Assembly (NCBI GenBank): GCA_959596515.1
Contig: CAUFXR010000033.1
Span: forward strand, 1 to 23,782
Length of the DNA: 23,782 nucleotides
Source: an uncultured Oscillospiraceae bacterium
GTDB lineage: Bacteria > Bacillota > Clostridia > Oscillospirales > Acutalibacteraceae
Direction: 5' to 3'
The notes below the pieces were generated by a model. That model worked only from the letters and a program-made list of their open reading frames with translations, did not search any database and was not told the origin of the DNA. This document shows positions 5,425-14,500 of the stretch, piece by piece; within the stretch, counting starts at the first letter, position 1; each line of letters opens with the position of its first letter. The position numbers and the translations under genes are program-made.

Positions 5425-7833
5425 TTATTTGACCACCAGGTTGACCAGCTTGCCAGGCACATAAATTTCCTTGATAATAGTCTTTTCCCCAATCGCAGCA
5501 CAAATTTTGTCATCCGCCTTGGCAGCGGCAATAGCCGCATCCTTAGCCACATCGGCTGGCATAGAGAGCTTGCCGCGAACCTTTCCGTTTACCTGTACGA
5601 CAATTTCTATGGTCTCATCCTTACATTTATCCTCGTCATAAGCCGGCCATTGCTGCTGGCACACCATTTTCTCACCCAGCTTATTGAGGCTCCAAACTTC
5701 CTCGGTGACATGAGGAGCGAAGGGATTCATCAGAATGGTGAATATCTTTAGTTCTTCCGGCGTAATCGAGCCGCTGTCATAAATATCATTGATCAAAGAC
5801 ATCAGTGCAGCGATAGCAGTGTTGAACTTCAGATTTTCGATGTCTTCTCCTACCTTTTTAATGGCCTTATGGAAAGGCGTCTCCAGGCAGGCACGGATTC
5901 CGCCATCCTTCACCAGGATGTCCTGCAGGTTCCAATAGCGCTCCACAAAGCGGCGACAGCCTCGGATGCCTGCGGCGCTCCAGGGCGCGGCCTTCTCAAA
6001 GTCACCAATGAACATTTCAAACAGACGCATGGTATCAGCGCCGTATTCCTTGACAATGTCATCCGGGTTTACCACATTGCCTCTGGATTTACTCATCTTT
6101 TCGCCGTTTTCTCCCAAGATCATACCGTGACTGGTACGCTTGGCGTAAGGCTCTGGTGTGGGAACCACTTTGATATCATAGAGGAATTTATGCCAGAACC
6201 GGCTATAGAGCAAATGCAGGGTGGTATGTTCCATACCGCCGTTGTACCAGTCCACCGGTGTCCAGTACTTCAGCGCTTCTTGTGATGCCAATGCCTGGTC
6301 GTTGTGCGGATCAGTATACCGCAGAAAATACCAAGATGAACCAGCCCACTGGGGCATAGTATCGGTCTCCCGCTTGGCGGGTCCGCCGCAGTGCGGGCAG
6401 GTGGTGTTTACCCAATCAGTCATATTGGCCAAGGGAGACTCGCCGTTTTCTGTAGGCTCATAAGAGTCCACCTCCGGCAGAGTCAGCGGAAGTTCGCTCT
6501 CCGGCAGAGGGACATAACCACATTTCTCACAATACACAATCGGGATTGGTTCTCCCCAGTATCTTTGACGGGAGAAAACCCAGTCTCTCAACTTAAAGTT
6601 GACCTTTGCGTGGCCTCTATGATTTTCCGTGAGCCACTGGGTAATTTTCACCTTGGCATCCTCCACAGAAAGACCGTCCAACAGGCCGGAATTTACCATA
6701 ATTCCTGTGGCGCAATCTGTAAAGGCTTCCTCCTGTACATTTCCACCCTTTACGACTTCGATGATCGGAAGATCAAATTTCTTAGCGAATTCCCAGTCTC
6801 TGGTATCGTGAGCGGGCACCGCCATAATCGCACCGGTGCCGTAGGACACTAAAACATAGTCGGAAATAAAGATCGGGATCTCCCGGTCGTTCACCGGGTT
6901 GATAGCCTTTACCCCAAGAAGCTTTACGCCGGTTTTGTCCTTAGCGACCTCTGTCCGCTCAAAATCAGACTTTTTCGCGGCCGCTTCCTGATACGCTCTT
7001 ACTTCTTCCATATTTTGAATTTGATCGGCCCATTTCTCAATCATGGGATGTTCTGGGGAAATTACCATATAGGTCGCGCCGAACAAAGTATCCGGACGGG
7101 TGGTATAAACAGTCAATTTGTCGCCCAGAGTGGTATCAAAATCCACCTCCGCGCCGGTGGAACGGCCGATCCAGTTTTTCTGCTGCGCCTTGACACGATC
7201 CGGATAATCCACCAAATCCAGGTCATCGATCAGCCGCTGGGCGTACTCAGTGATCTTCAGCATCCACTGAGACTTTACTTTTCGCACCACTTCGCTGCCA
7301 CAGCGTTCGCAAACACCGTTGACCACCTCTTCGTTGGCCAGCACACATTTACAGGAGGTACACCAGTTCACGGAAGCCTCTTTTTTATACGCTAACCCGT
7401 GCTTAAACAACTGTAAAAAGATCCACTGGGTCCATTTATAGTAATCCGGATCCGTAGTATTGATTTCACGGCTCCAGTCAAACGAAATACCAAGAGACTG
7501 CAACTGTTGCTTAAAGCGGGCGATGTTTTTCTTTGTCACCACTTCCGGATGCACGTGATTTTTAATGGCAAAATTCTCGGTTGGTAAGCCAAAAGCATCC
7601 CAGCCGATGGGATACAGCACATTATACCCCATCAAACGACGCTTTCTCGCCACGATATCCAAAGCCGTGTAAGATCTGGGATGGCCAACGTGCAGTCCCT
7701 GACCGCTGGGATAGGGAAACTCAATTAATGTGTAATATTTGGGCTTGTCAGAGTCGTTGCTCGCATGGAACACGCCCTTTTCTTCCCATTGTTTCTGCCA
7801 TTTTGCTTCCATGCCGGTATGATCGTACTTCAA
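5425..7833 (-). CDS. leuS: Leucyl-tRNA synthetase
   Basis: An 802-aa class I synthetase charging tRNA-Leu, full length for bacteria. In order: the HIGH motif as HVGH (48-51); a zinc-binding insertion with Cys158, Cys161, Cys175 and Cys178; the CP1 editing domain with TTRPDTLFGATYMV (244-257) and AVPAHDTRDWEFA (338-350); further CxxC pairs at 435/438 and 479/482; and KMSKS at 579-583. The anticodon-binding and C-terminal domains follow, ending LVNLVVK. The start codon is TTG at 7831-7833, set by AGGAGGGG seven bases upstream; the protein then begins MKYDHTGMEAKWQ as in the family. It follows rsfS by 17 bases. I see no T-box leader, so the leucine-responsive control common for Firmicutes leuS is absent here. 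Confidence 0.98.
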   Translation of the reverse strand: MKYDHTGMEAKWQKQWEEKGVFHASNDSDKPKYYTLIEFPYPSGQGLHVGHPRSYTALDIVARKRRLMGYNVLYPIGWDAFGLPTENFAIKNHVHPEVVTKKNIARFKQQLQSLGISFDWSREINTTDPDYYKWTQWIFLQLFKHGLAYKKEASVNWCTSCKCVLANEEVVNGVCERCGSEVVRKVKSQWMLKITEYAQRLIDDLDLVDYPDRVKAQQKNWIGRSTGAEVDFDTTLGDKLTVYTTRPDTLFGATYMVISPEHPMIEKWADQIQNMEEVRAYQEAAAKKSDFERTEVAKDKTGVKLLGVKAINPVNDREIPIFISDYVLVSYGTGAIMAVPAHDTRDWEFAKKFDLPIIEVVKGGNVQEEAFTDCATGIMVNSGLLDGLSVEDAKVKITQWLTENHRGHAKVNFKLRDWVFSRQRYWGEPIPIVYCEKCGYVPLPESELPLTLPEVDSYEPTENGESPLANMTDWVNTTCPHCGGPAKRETDTMPQWAGSSWYFLRYTDPHNDQALASQEALKYWTPVDWYNGGMEHTTLHLLYSRFWHKFLYDIKVVPTPEPYAKRTSHGMILGENGEKMSKSRGNVVNPDDIVKEYGADTMRLFEMFIGDFEKAAPWSAAGIRGCRRFVERYWNLQDILVKDGGIRACLETPFHKAIKKVGEDIENLKFNTAIAALMSLINDIYDSGSITPEELKIFTILMNPFAPHVTEEVWSLNKLGEKMVCQQQWPAYDEDKCKDETIEIVVQVNGKVRGKLSMPADVAKDAAIAAAKADDKICAAIGEKTIIKEIYVPGKLVNLVVK

Positions 7834-7850
7834 AGTTGAACCCCTCCTGT

Positions 7851-8204
7851 TTATTCCAGCACACTAGATAAATCTATTTGCTCGCCGTCCTGCCACAACC
7901 GTTCCAGGTCGTAAAAGTCGCGAGTCTCTTTTAAAAACACATGAACCACCACATTGCCATAATCTAAAAGGATCCAGGTATTGGAACGGTGTCCCTCAAT
8001 ATGGTTTGGGGAAATTCCTAGCTGCTTTAATTGAAATTCCACCTCATCCGCCAGGGCTTTTACCTGGGTGCCGCTTCCACCGGCAGCAATGACAAAGTAA
8101 TCGGTCAGGGTGGTAACCTCCCTGACACCGATGGCTTGAATATCAATTCCCTTTTTACTGTCTAAAATTTTGGCTGCTTCTTTCGCAAGCTCCAGGGATG
8201 TCAT
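7851..8204 (-). CDS. rsfS: Ribosomal silencing factor RsfS
   Basis: A 117-aa DUF143-family protein. It binds L14 on the 50S subunit and blocks joining to 30S, lowering translation in starvation. Signature segments are TDYFVIAAGGSGTQVKALADEV (35-56), EGHRSNTWILLDYGNVVVHVF (69-89) and the final RDFYDLERLW. ATG start. Its ribosome binding site AAGGAGTG is formed by the last codons and stop of yqeK, so the two are likely coupled. The order nadD-yqeK-rsfS is conserved across Firmicutes. It was formerly called iojap-related YqeL. Confidence 0.95.
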   Translation of the reverse strand: MTSLELAKEAAKILDSKKGIDIQAIGVREVTTLTDYFVIAAGGSGTQVKALADEVEFQLKQLGISPNHIEGHRSNTWILLDYGNVVVHVFLKETRDFYDLERLWQDGEQIDLSSVLE

Positions 8205-8213
8205 AAAAACTGG

Positions 8214-8801
8214 TCACTCCTTTTTCATGGCGAGTAAAATTTCATTATATGCTTCAAAGGTGTTGGGGTGAATCAGCATTTTTCGTTTGGACAAATCGCA
8301 CATGCTGAAAGATAGGCCCTCCAGCATTACCTTTTCCAGGCTTACCTGTGCTGCCTTTCTCAGTTCATCCACACCGGGATAATCTCGTTCGGCGGAAATA
8401 AAATCAGCGATGTAAATTACTTTTTCCAAAGTTGTCATATCTTTACGGGCAGTGGTATGGTAACGCACCGCATTTAAAATATCTTCATCCTCGATTTCCA
8501 GCTCGTGCTCCATAAAGCAGGCGCCGGAAACGGCATGCCATAGCTTTGGCGCTTGTTTTTCAATATCGTTTAATAGAATATCACAACGCTCCATCATTTG
8601 CAACTGTTCCGGATACGGGGTCTCTTTAGTGACATCGTGAAGGATTCCGGCAATTTTTGCCTTGTACGGGTCGGCACCATATTTTTTTGCCAAATCTTCC
8701 GCACATTTCGACACATTGATCGAATGCTGGTAACGATGATCTCCCAGACGTTTCCGAATGATTTTTTTGCAGTCCTCAACCGTCATCGCTGATATTGACA
8801 T
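8214..8801 (-). CDS. yqeK: YqeK, HD-domain diadenosine tetraphosphate hydrolase
   Basis: A 195-aa HD-fold hydrolase. The YqeK family splits Ap4A symmetrically into two ADP. Metal-binding residues are visible at His26, His55-Asp56 in GILHDVTKE, His89 in LWHAVSG, His115 in RYHTTA and Asp133 in YIADF. I start it at the ATG at 8801, with GGGGGAGG seven bases upstream; the longer frame to 8882 would overlap the end of nadD and has no better site. The start lies 19 bases after nadD. Its position between nadD and rsfS is the usual one. Older annotations call it a putative HD superfamily NAD metabolism hydrolase. Confidence 0.92.
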   Translation of the reverse strand: MSISAMTVEDCKKIIRKRLGDHRYQHSINVSKCAEDLAKKYGADPYKAKIAGILHDVTKETPYPEQLQMMERCDILLNDIEKQAPKLWHAVSGACFMEHELEIEDEDILNAVRYHTTARKDMTTLEKVIYIADFISAERDYPGVDELRKAAQVSLEKVMLEGLSFSMCDLSKRKMLIHPNTFEAYNEILLAMKKE

Positions 8802-8820
8802 TGAAAAACCTCCCCCATTT

Positions 8821-9432
8821 TTATTGATACAGACGGCGTTCATGGATATAATCAGCCACCTGCTTGGGAACAAAAACGTCAATCGATTCCCCTAACCGGG
8901 ACCGTCTGCGAATTTCCGTAGAGGAAACCGGCATTAGGGGGATATCCAAAATTTCGTATTGGAACAAGTTTCCATACTGTAATTTTAACCGATTCGCGTG
9001 ATTTTGTAAAATAAAAATATCAGATTTTTCTCTGGGGGCCGCACAGATGTCGGCAAGCTCAAAAATTTTTTCCGGCCTTCTCCAATCCTGAATGGTGAGA
9101 AACATATCCGCACCTGTCAAAAAGTAAAATCTCGCCTCTGGATTTTGCGCGGTTAATATTTCCAAAGTATCGGAGGTGTAGCTGGGACCTGGACGCTTAA
9201 TTTCCATGTCAGACACCTGAAAAATCGGATTGCTCTGCGCCGCTAATCGGCACATTTCCAACCGATCCTCGGTTGAGGCCATATCCGACGCTTGTTTATG
9301 GGGCGGGATTCTAGTTGGGATGATCAGCACCTTATCAAAATGAAGCTTCGCTGAAAAATCCAAGGCCATTTTTAAATGGGCATTGTGGATAGGATTAAAA
9401 GTTCCTCCTAAAATTCCAATTCGCTGTTTCAT
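8821..9432 (-). CDS. nadD: Nicotinate-nucleotide adenylyltransferase
   Basis: A 203-aa nucleotidyltransferase that joins nicotinate mononucleotide and ATP to give deamido-NAD, a core step of NAD synthesis. The N-terminal GILGGTFNPIHNAH (6-19) holds the HxGH-type His16 and His19. The C-terminal SSTEIRRR motif binds ATP phosphates. RIPPHKQ and the TGADMF segment are typical of NadD. ATG start with AAGGGAG upstream; it follows yhbY by nine bases. The length is normal. Confidence 0.96.
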   Translation of the reverse strand: MKQRIGILGGTFNPIHNAHLKMALDFSAKLHFDKVLIIPTRIPPHKQASDMASTEDRLEMCRLAAQSNPIFQVSDMEIKRPGPSYTSDTLEILTAQNPEARFYFLTGADMFLTIQDWRRPEKIFELADICAAPREKSDIFILQNHANRLKLQYGNLFQYEILDIPLMPVSSTEIRRRSRLGESIDVFVPKQVADYIHERRLYQ

Positions 9433-9441
9433 AGCGCTCCC

Positions 9442-9738
9442 TTATTTTTTCGGCAGTACAATAACCGGTTTTTTCTCGTTTCTGCGGTATAAAATAAACT
9501 TTGTTCCGATGACTTGTACGACCTCGGCGCCGATTTCCCCGGCGATTTCTTCCGCCGCCTCCCTTGAGGACAACGGCGAGGTTTCCAAGCATTTTCCTTT
9601 GATGATCTCCCTGGCGGTGATGGCGTCATCTGCCTGCTTAAGGATTTCTGGGCTCATGCCGCCCTTTCCAACCATCAGGATAGTATCCAATGGATTTCCC
9701 AAACCTCTGAGATAAGCCCTTTGCTTGCTTGTTAACAT
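9442..9738 (-). CDS. yhbY: YhbY-type CRM-domain RNA-binding protein
   Basis: A 98-aa single CRM domain protein (CRS1/YhbY family; YqeI in Bacillus). It starts LTSKQRAYLRGLGNPLDTIL, has the conserved GKGG loop (24-27), and ends in the IVLPKK segment. These proteins bind pre-50S particles and are thought to assist ribosome assembly. The ATG overlaps the rdgB stop by seven bases, with AAGGAG upstream inside rdgB. It sits just before nadD, as in Bacillus yqeI-nadD. Confidence 0.93.
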   Translation of the reverse strand: MLTSKQRAYLRGLGNPLDTILMVGKGGMSPEILKQADDAITAREIIKGKCLETSPLSSREAAEEIAGEIGAEVVQVIGTKFILYRRNEKKPVIVLPKK

Positions 9739-10340
9739 TCCTTTGCTCCTTCCAGCGTCTCTTTCAGCGCCGCTTTTAATTTTCTCAGGGCAACGCCGCG
9801 ATGGCTCACAGCGTCTTTCTCTTCCGCTGTCAACTCAGCGAAAGTCTTTCCGCCCTCTACGATGAATACTGGATCGTAGCCAAATCCGCCTTTTCCCACA
9901 GGCGCATACGCAATTTTTCCCGGACATTCCCCCCGTACCATAAGCTCTTTCCCGTCGGGAAACAAGCAGCATATAGCGGAAACAAACTTGGCGGTTCGTT
10001 TTTCATCTGGTACGTTTTCTATGTTTTTCAAGAGTTTTTGTACTTTTTCCTCATCTGTGGCTCCCGGGCCGCCGTAGCGGGCGGAATACACGCCCGGCTC
10101 CCCGTTTAAAGCATCCACCATCAAGCCGGAATCATCAGCAATCGAGGCTTTTCCGGTTAAGTCCAGGGCTGCTTTCGCCTTAATATAAGCGTTTTCCTCG
10201 AAAGTTGTCCCGGTTTCCTCCACATCGCCTAAATCCGCGCCGGCCTGCTTCGCGGTGAGGACCTCAATCCCAAGCTCCTTTAAAATACGCTCCATTTCAT
10301 CCCGTTTTTTTAAATTATTGGTCGCCATGACAAATTGCAC
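9732..10340 (-). CDS. rdgB: XTP/dITP pyrophosphatase (Ham1/RdgB family)
   Basis: A 202-aa house-cleaning enzyme that hydrolyses dITP, ITP and XTP to monophosphates and pyrophosphate, keeping deaminated purines out of DNA and RNA. Motifs: ATNNLKKRDEM near the N-terminus, ADDSGLMVDALNGEPGVYSARY from residue 68, GYDPVF, and the C-terminal SHRGVALRKL. I choose the GTG at 10338-10340 because AGAGGTGG lies six bases upstream and it gives the usual short lead into the TNN motif. The longer frame to 10382 crosses a palindrome and lacks a ribosome binding site. A start at the ATG four codons further in is also possible. It follows ftsY after a 244-base gap and overlaps yhbY. Confidence 0.94.
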   Translation of the reverse strand: MQFVMATNNLKKRDEMERILKELGIEVLTAKQAGADLGDVEETGTTFEENAYIKAKAALDLTGKASIADDSGLMVDALNGEPGVYSARYGGPGATDEEKVQKLLKNIENVPDEKRTAKFVSAICCLFPDGKELMVRGECPGKIAYAPVGKGGFGYDPVFIVEGGKTFAELTAEEKDAVSHRGVALRKLKAALKETLEGAKEC

Positions 10341-10393
10341 GGTAAACCACCTCTTTATCCATTTAGTTTCAACTAGTTGCAACGTAAACAGCG

Positions 10394-10422
10394 TTTTCTC
10401 TGTGACCCAAAAGCGGAGAAAA
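10394..10422 (+). terminator. Terminator-like stem on the strand opposite the genes
   Basis: TTTTCTCTG (10394-10402) pairs with CGGAGAAAA (10414-10422), 9 bp with one G-U pair and an 11-base loop. On the + strand it is followed by TAG and seven T. No + strand gene precedes it, so it would only matter for antisense transcripts from rdgB. The call is weak. Confidence 0.3.
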
Positions 10423-10505
10423 TAGTTTTTTTCATTTTCCGTGTTTCTATCGACAACTTGTTTCCAACTCGATTACACGATAATCCGCTTGAATTTGACA
10501 TATTC

Positions 10506-10533
10506 GCTATTTTATCTTTGCTGTTTTATCTTG
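10506..10533. repeat. Tandem 14-bp repeat in the ftsY-rdgB gap
   Basis: GCTATTTTATCTTT (10506-10519) and GCTGTTTTATCTTG (10520-10533) are adjacent and match at 12 of 14 positions. On the - strand the units contain AAGATAAAA. They could be a paired binding site or simple slippage. Confidence 0.6.
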
Positions 10534-10584
10534 TCGCTCAGGAAACACCTCAAACCGTTGATCGCACTTCTGACAATTGACAGC

Positions 10585-11508
10585 TCAGCTTTCATTCTGT
10601 TCCGGAGCGAACAGAGCATTGGCGAAATCATCCGGGTCAAAAGGCTGAAGATCATCGATCTGCTCTCCAACACCAATGAACTTTACCGGAACATTTAGAT
10701 CTTCCTTAATAGCGATAACCACGCCGCCGCGGGCCGTGCCATCCAGTTTTGTCAGTACAATCCCGGTAATGCCGCAGGAATTTTTAAACTCTCTGGCCTG
10801 GTTTACAGCGTTTTGACCGGTAGTCGCATCTAAAACCAGCAGGATTTCCTTTTCCGCCTCTGGCAGTTCCCGGTCAATAATCCTGCCGATTTTGCTCAGT
10901 TCGTCCATTAGATTCTTTTTATTGTGAAGCCGGCCGGCGGTATCGCAGATGATCACATCAGCGTTTCGGGACTTCGCCGCCGAAATGGCATCGAACACCA
11001 CAGCGGCCGGGTCAGAACCTTCTCCCTGCTTTACCAGATCAGCGCCGGAACGGTCCGCCCAGATGGCCAGCTGGTCGATAGCCGCAGCCCGGAAAGTATC
11101 CGCCGCCGCGATCACGACCTTTTTCCCATTCCGGGTCAATCTGGAGGCAATCTTCCCAATGGTGGTGGTCTTCCCCACACCGTTGACACCGATCACCAAA
11201 ATGATAGATGGCTTAGTTCCTAAATGAAGGCTCGTATCTCCTTCCAGCATTTCCCGCACCACATCATGGAGCATCCCCATAATCTGGTTGGGATCTTTCA
11301 CACCATCACGTTTTACTCTGGCTTTGAGTTCCTCGCAGATATGCTGGGCCGTATTAATGCCCACGTCTCCCATTACCAGAAGCTCTTCCAGCTCTTCGAA
11401 CAGGTCGTCGTCAATTTTTGTAAAGGATTTCAGCATGGAGTCGATTTGTCCCACTACGCTGTCTCTGGTCTTTTTTAAACCTTCTTTGATTTTACTGAAT
11501 AATCCCAA
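10585..11508 (-). CDS. ftsY: FtsY, signal recognition particle receptor
   Basis: A 307-aa SRP GTPase that docks SRP-ribosome complexes at the membrane translocon. The helical N-domain spans about residues 1-90. The G-domain has P-loop GVNGVGKTT (107-115), ADTFRAAA, DTAGR (189-193) and TKLDGTARGG (253-262). The acidic A-domain of the E. coli protein is missing; membrane contact would be through the N-terminal helix MGLFSKIKEGLKK, as in other Gram-positive FtsY. The start codon is TTG at 11506-11508, with GGAGG seven bases upstream. It lies 17 bases after smc, the conserved smc-ftsY pair. The ffh gene is not in the window. Confidence 0.97.
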   Translation of the reverse strand: MGLFSKIKEGLKKTRDSVVGQIDSMLKSFTKIDDDLFEELEELLVMGDVGINTAQHICEELKARVKRDGVKDPNQIMGMLHDVVREMLEGDTSLHLGTKPSIILVIGVNGVGKTTTIGKIASRLTRNGKKVVIAAADTFRAAAIDQLAIWADRSGADLVKQGEGSDPAAVVFDAISAAKSRNADVIICDTAGRLHNKKNLMDELSKIGRIIDRELPEAEKEILLVLDATTGQNAVNQAREFKNSCGITGIVLTKLDGTARGGVVIAIKEDLNVPVKFIGVGEQIDDLQPFDPDDFANALFAPEQNES

Positions 11509-11525
11509 CAGGATTCCTCCTTTTG

Positions 11526-14500
11526 TTACGCTTTCATGCCAAGTTTAGCCTCTATTTCAGACGCCCGCAGCTCCAAAAGCTTGGAAACCCCTTCATCCTG
11601 CATGGTAACGCCATAAAGCACATCGGCCTCCTCCATGGTACCGCGGCGATGGGTAATGACAATAAACTGGGTATTGTCGTTCATTCTGCGGAGATAAGCG
11701 GCAAACCGGGTAACATTTACGTCATCCAGAGCAGCCTCGATCTCGTCCAGCACACAAAATGGCGCTGGGCTGACCTTCATGATGGAAAAGTAGAGGCAGA
11801 TGGCAACCAAGGCCTTTTCTCCGCCGGAAAGAAGTTCCAGATGGCTGACAATCTTTCCCGGCGGCTGAACATAAATATCGATGCCGGAATTTAAAATATC
11901 ATCCGGGTCAGAAAGCTTTAGCTGCGCGCCGCCGCCTCCGAACAGTTCCTGGAAAGTGGAACCGAAATGCTTATTGATTTCTTCAAACCTGGTCACAAAC
12001 AAAGAGCGCATATTCTGGGTCAGGTCCCGGATCAGCTTAAGCAGCTCCTCTCGGGACTTCTCCACATCTTGCACCTGTTCCCGCATAAAGGTATACCGCT
12101 CTGAAACCTCCTGATACTCCTCAATAGCGGCTACGTTGACCGTTCCCAAGCTTTTGATCTTATTTTTCAGCTCATTCAGCCGCTTTTGCGCCTTAGCCGG
12201 CTCCTCAACCCGACCGACGGTTTCTTCCGCCTGTCTCCGGGTCAGTTCATATTCTTCCCACAGTCGGCTGATAATTTCATCATATTCCTTTTGAAGATTG
12301 GCTTTCCGCTCTTCCAAACGGGCAAGTTCCCGGCCGGTAAGTTCTCTTTGGGACTGCTTTTCCCTCTCCTCGGCCCGAAGCTGCGCAGACTGTTTTTCCA
12401 GTCCCATTCGTTCCTGGTTCAGCGTCTCAATGGATTTTTCCACGCCGGCGGCTTTTTCTTTTAGCTCCTGAGCCTGCGCCATCCGCTGTGAAATTTCCTC
12501 TTGCAATTCCTGGTTTTTCTGCTTCAGCTCCTGAATTTCCTCCGCCAGCTGAGCGATTCTTCCGGTCTCGCCCTGCTTGCGGCTTTCCATAGAAAGGATC
12601 TCCGCCTTCAAAGAGGCTTTATCCTTTTCCAGAGATAAAAGCCCCATACGAAGTTCCTGCATTTTTTGGGAAATTTCTTCCCGCTTTTCGGTGAACTCCG
12701 CCTGGCTGCCGGTGATGTGGGACAACTTTTCCTCAATCACGGCGATTTTATCTTCGGCTTCTTTTTGAGCTTCCTGGGCAGCCTCTAAAGCTGACTTTAG
12801 CTCTTTCAGCCGTACCTGAGATTGCTCTCTCTCGTTTTGCAGATCCTCAACTGTCTTTTGCAGATTTTCCCGCTCTGACTGGCGATTTTTCTGTTCCGCT
12901 TCCAGACGGATCCGCTCTTCCTGGGCAGAAGTCAATTCTCCCTGAGCGCCTAACAACGCCGCCTCGTTTTTCGAAACCTCTGTCTGCAGCTGATGATAGT
13001 CCTCTTGGGCCTTTTTCAGCTTTTCTTGGATAGTGGCCGCTTCTTTCTCATACTTTTCGATCTCGCCTACCCGGCTTAAAAGTCCGGAGTTTCTAGCCAG
13101 AGAACCGCCGGTCAAGGAACCGCCGGCGTTGACCACCTGGCCATCCAGGGTGACGATACGGAACCGGTAATGAAACCGTTTGGCGATGGCTACGGCGTCA
13201 TCCAAGCTTTCCGCCACCGCAACTCTGCCCAGCAGGGAATCGATAACGCCCTGATATTGAACGTCAAACCTACAGAGCTGGCTTGCCACGCCTATAAAGC
13301 CCATACATTCCTCTAGACCCGGCTCCTTTAGTATATTTCCCTTAATGGTAGACAAGGGTAGAAAAGTAGCCCGTCCGCTGTCACGCTGCTTTAAAAGCTG
13401 GATAGCGCGCTTGGCATCTTGCTCGGTGCTCACCACCAAATTCTGCGTAGCGCCTCCTAAAGCGGTTTCAATAGCTACCGCGTATTCATTGGAAACCTGA
13501 AACAGCCGGGACACCGGCCCATGGATACCGGTGAGGGTTCCCCTCTGGGATTCCTTCATAACAGTTTTTACGCTTTTTTGGAAGCCTTCCAGATTTCTCT
13601 CCAATTCTCTCAGTAAATTTGCCCGACGAAGTTTCTCCTGAGCGTCGAGGGATAGCTGATCGGCAATTTTTTTGCTGTCCGCTAATTTTCCCCGCCTGGA
13701 ATTTAAGCGAAGCTCATAGCCTTTGACCGTATTGGTCAGGCCATCGATCCGTTCATTGGTGTCGTCCAGCATCTGCTGGTAATCTTTAAGTGCTTCATTG
13801 GTCTGGTGAAGGCTGCTGAGTCTTTGGGTAATATCCGCTTGCACTTTGGAAAGTCGGGCTTCGATCTCGCTGATGGATGACGCAGCCGTGACTCCGGACA
13901 ATTTAGCCTCGCCGGCTTTTTCCGTCAGCGCGGCGATCTCACCGCTGAGATTCTCGCCCTCTGTCAAATATTTTCCCGCTTCCTCCTGTAAGGCCAACAG
14001 TTCCTGCTCACAGGAAGCTAGAGCTTTCTGATTTTCTGCCTCTTGGCGTTCTTTCTCCAAAATCTGAGCCTGCCGCTTCCTGATTTCCTCGTCAATAGAA
14101 TCTGCAGAGGAATTCGCCTCTTGAATCTGAGCCTCAACTCTGGAAATCAATTCCTCATTATGGGAAATATCGCTGTCCAACAGGCTTGCCTCGTGTTCTT
14201 TTTCTCCGGAAAGCTCCTGAAGACTTTGGATCTCCCGCCGACACTCGTCCACTTTAGCGGTATGGGAATTAATTTCTGAAAAGATTGTTTCCTCCCGGGC
14301 TTGAATCTCCTGAATCTGGTTTTCAACTTCCTCATCCTGATTCCTGGCCACTAGGATTTTATCCTCTTGCTCCCGCAGGACTTTTCCTGATTTTTCCAGG
14401 GTATTCAGCCATAAACCGATCTCCAAAATCCGCTTTTCATCAGCGTAAGCCAAATAGTCTTTAGCCTTTTTCGCCTGTTCCTCCAAGGGCCCTACTCGGG

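Larger units (their letters stand above)
10341..10584. other. Intergenic region between ftsY and rdgB
   Basis: This 244-base gap breaks an otherwise tightly packed - strand run. It holds a tandem repeat (10506-10533), a perfect palindrome CAACTAGTTG (10370-10379), and a stem (10394-10422) followed by seven T on the + strand. I see no clear -35/-10 pair on the - strand and no convincing small ORF. It probably contains the 3' end of the smc-ftsY transcript and the promoter region of rdgB, but I cannot place either exactly. Confidence 0.5.

Noticed and set aside
5869..7395. Several + strand open frames of 60-153 codons opposite leuS
   Set aside because: They are antisense shadows of a well-conserved synthetase gene and show no ribosome binding sites or protein family features.
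10377..10698. Two + strand open frames in the ftsY-rdgB gap
   Set aside because: They have no ribosome binding sites, one runs into ftsY in the opposite direction, and the peptides look like translated non-coding AT-rich DNA.
12186..14279. Long repeats of Glu/Gln/Lys-rich sequence suggesting a repeat element
   Set aside because: They are the coiled-coil arms of SMC and need no further explanation.
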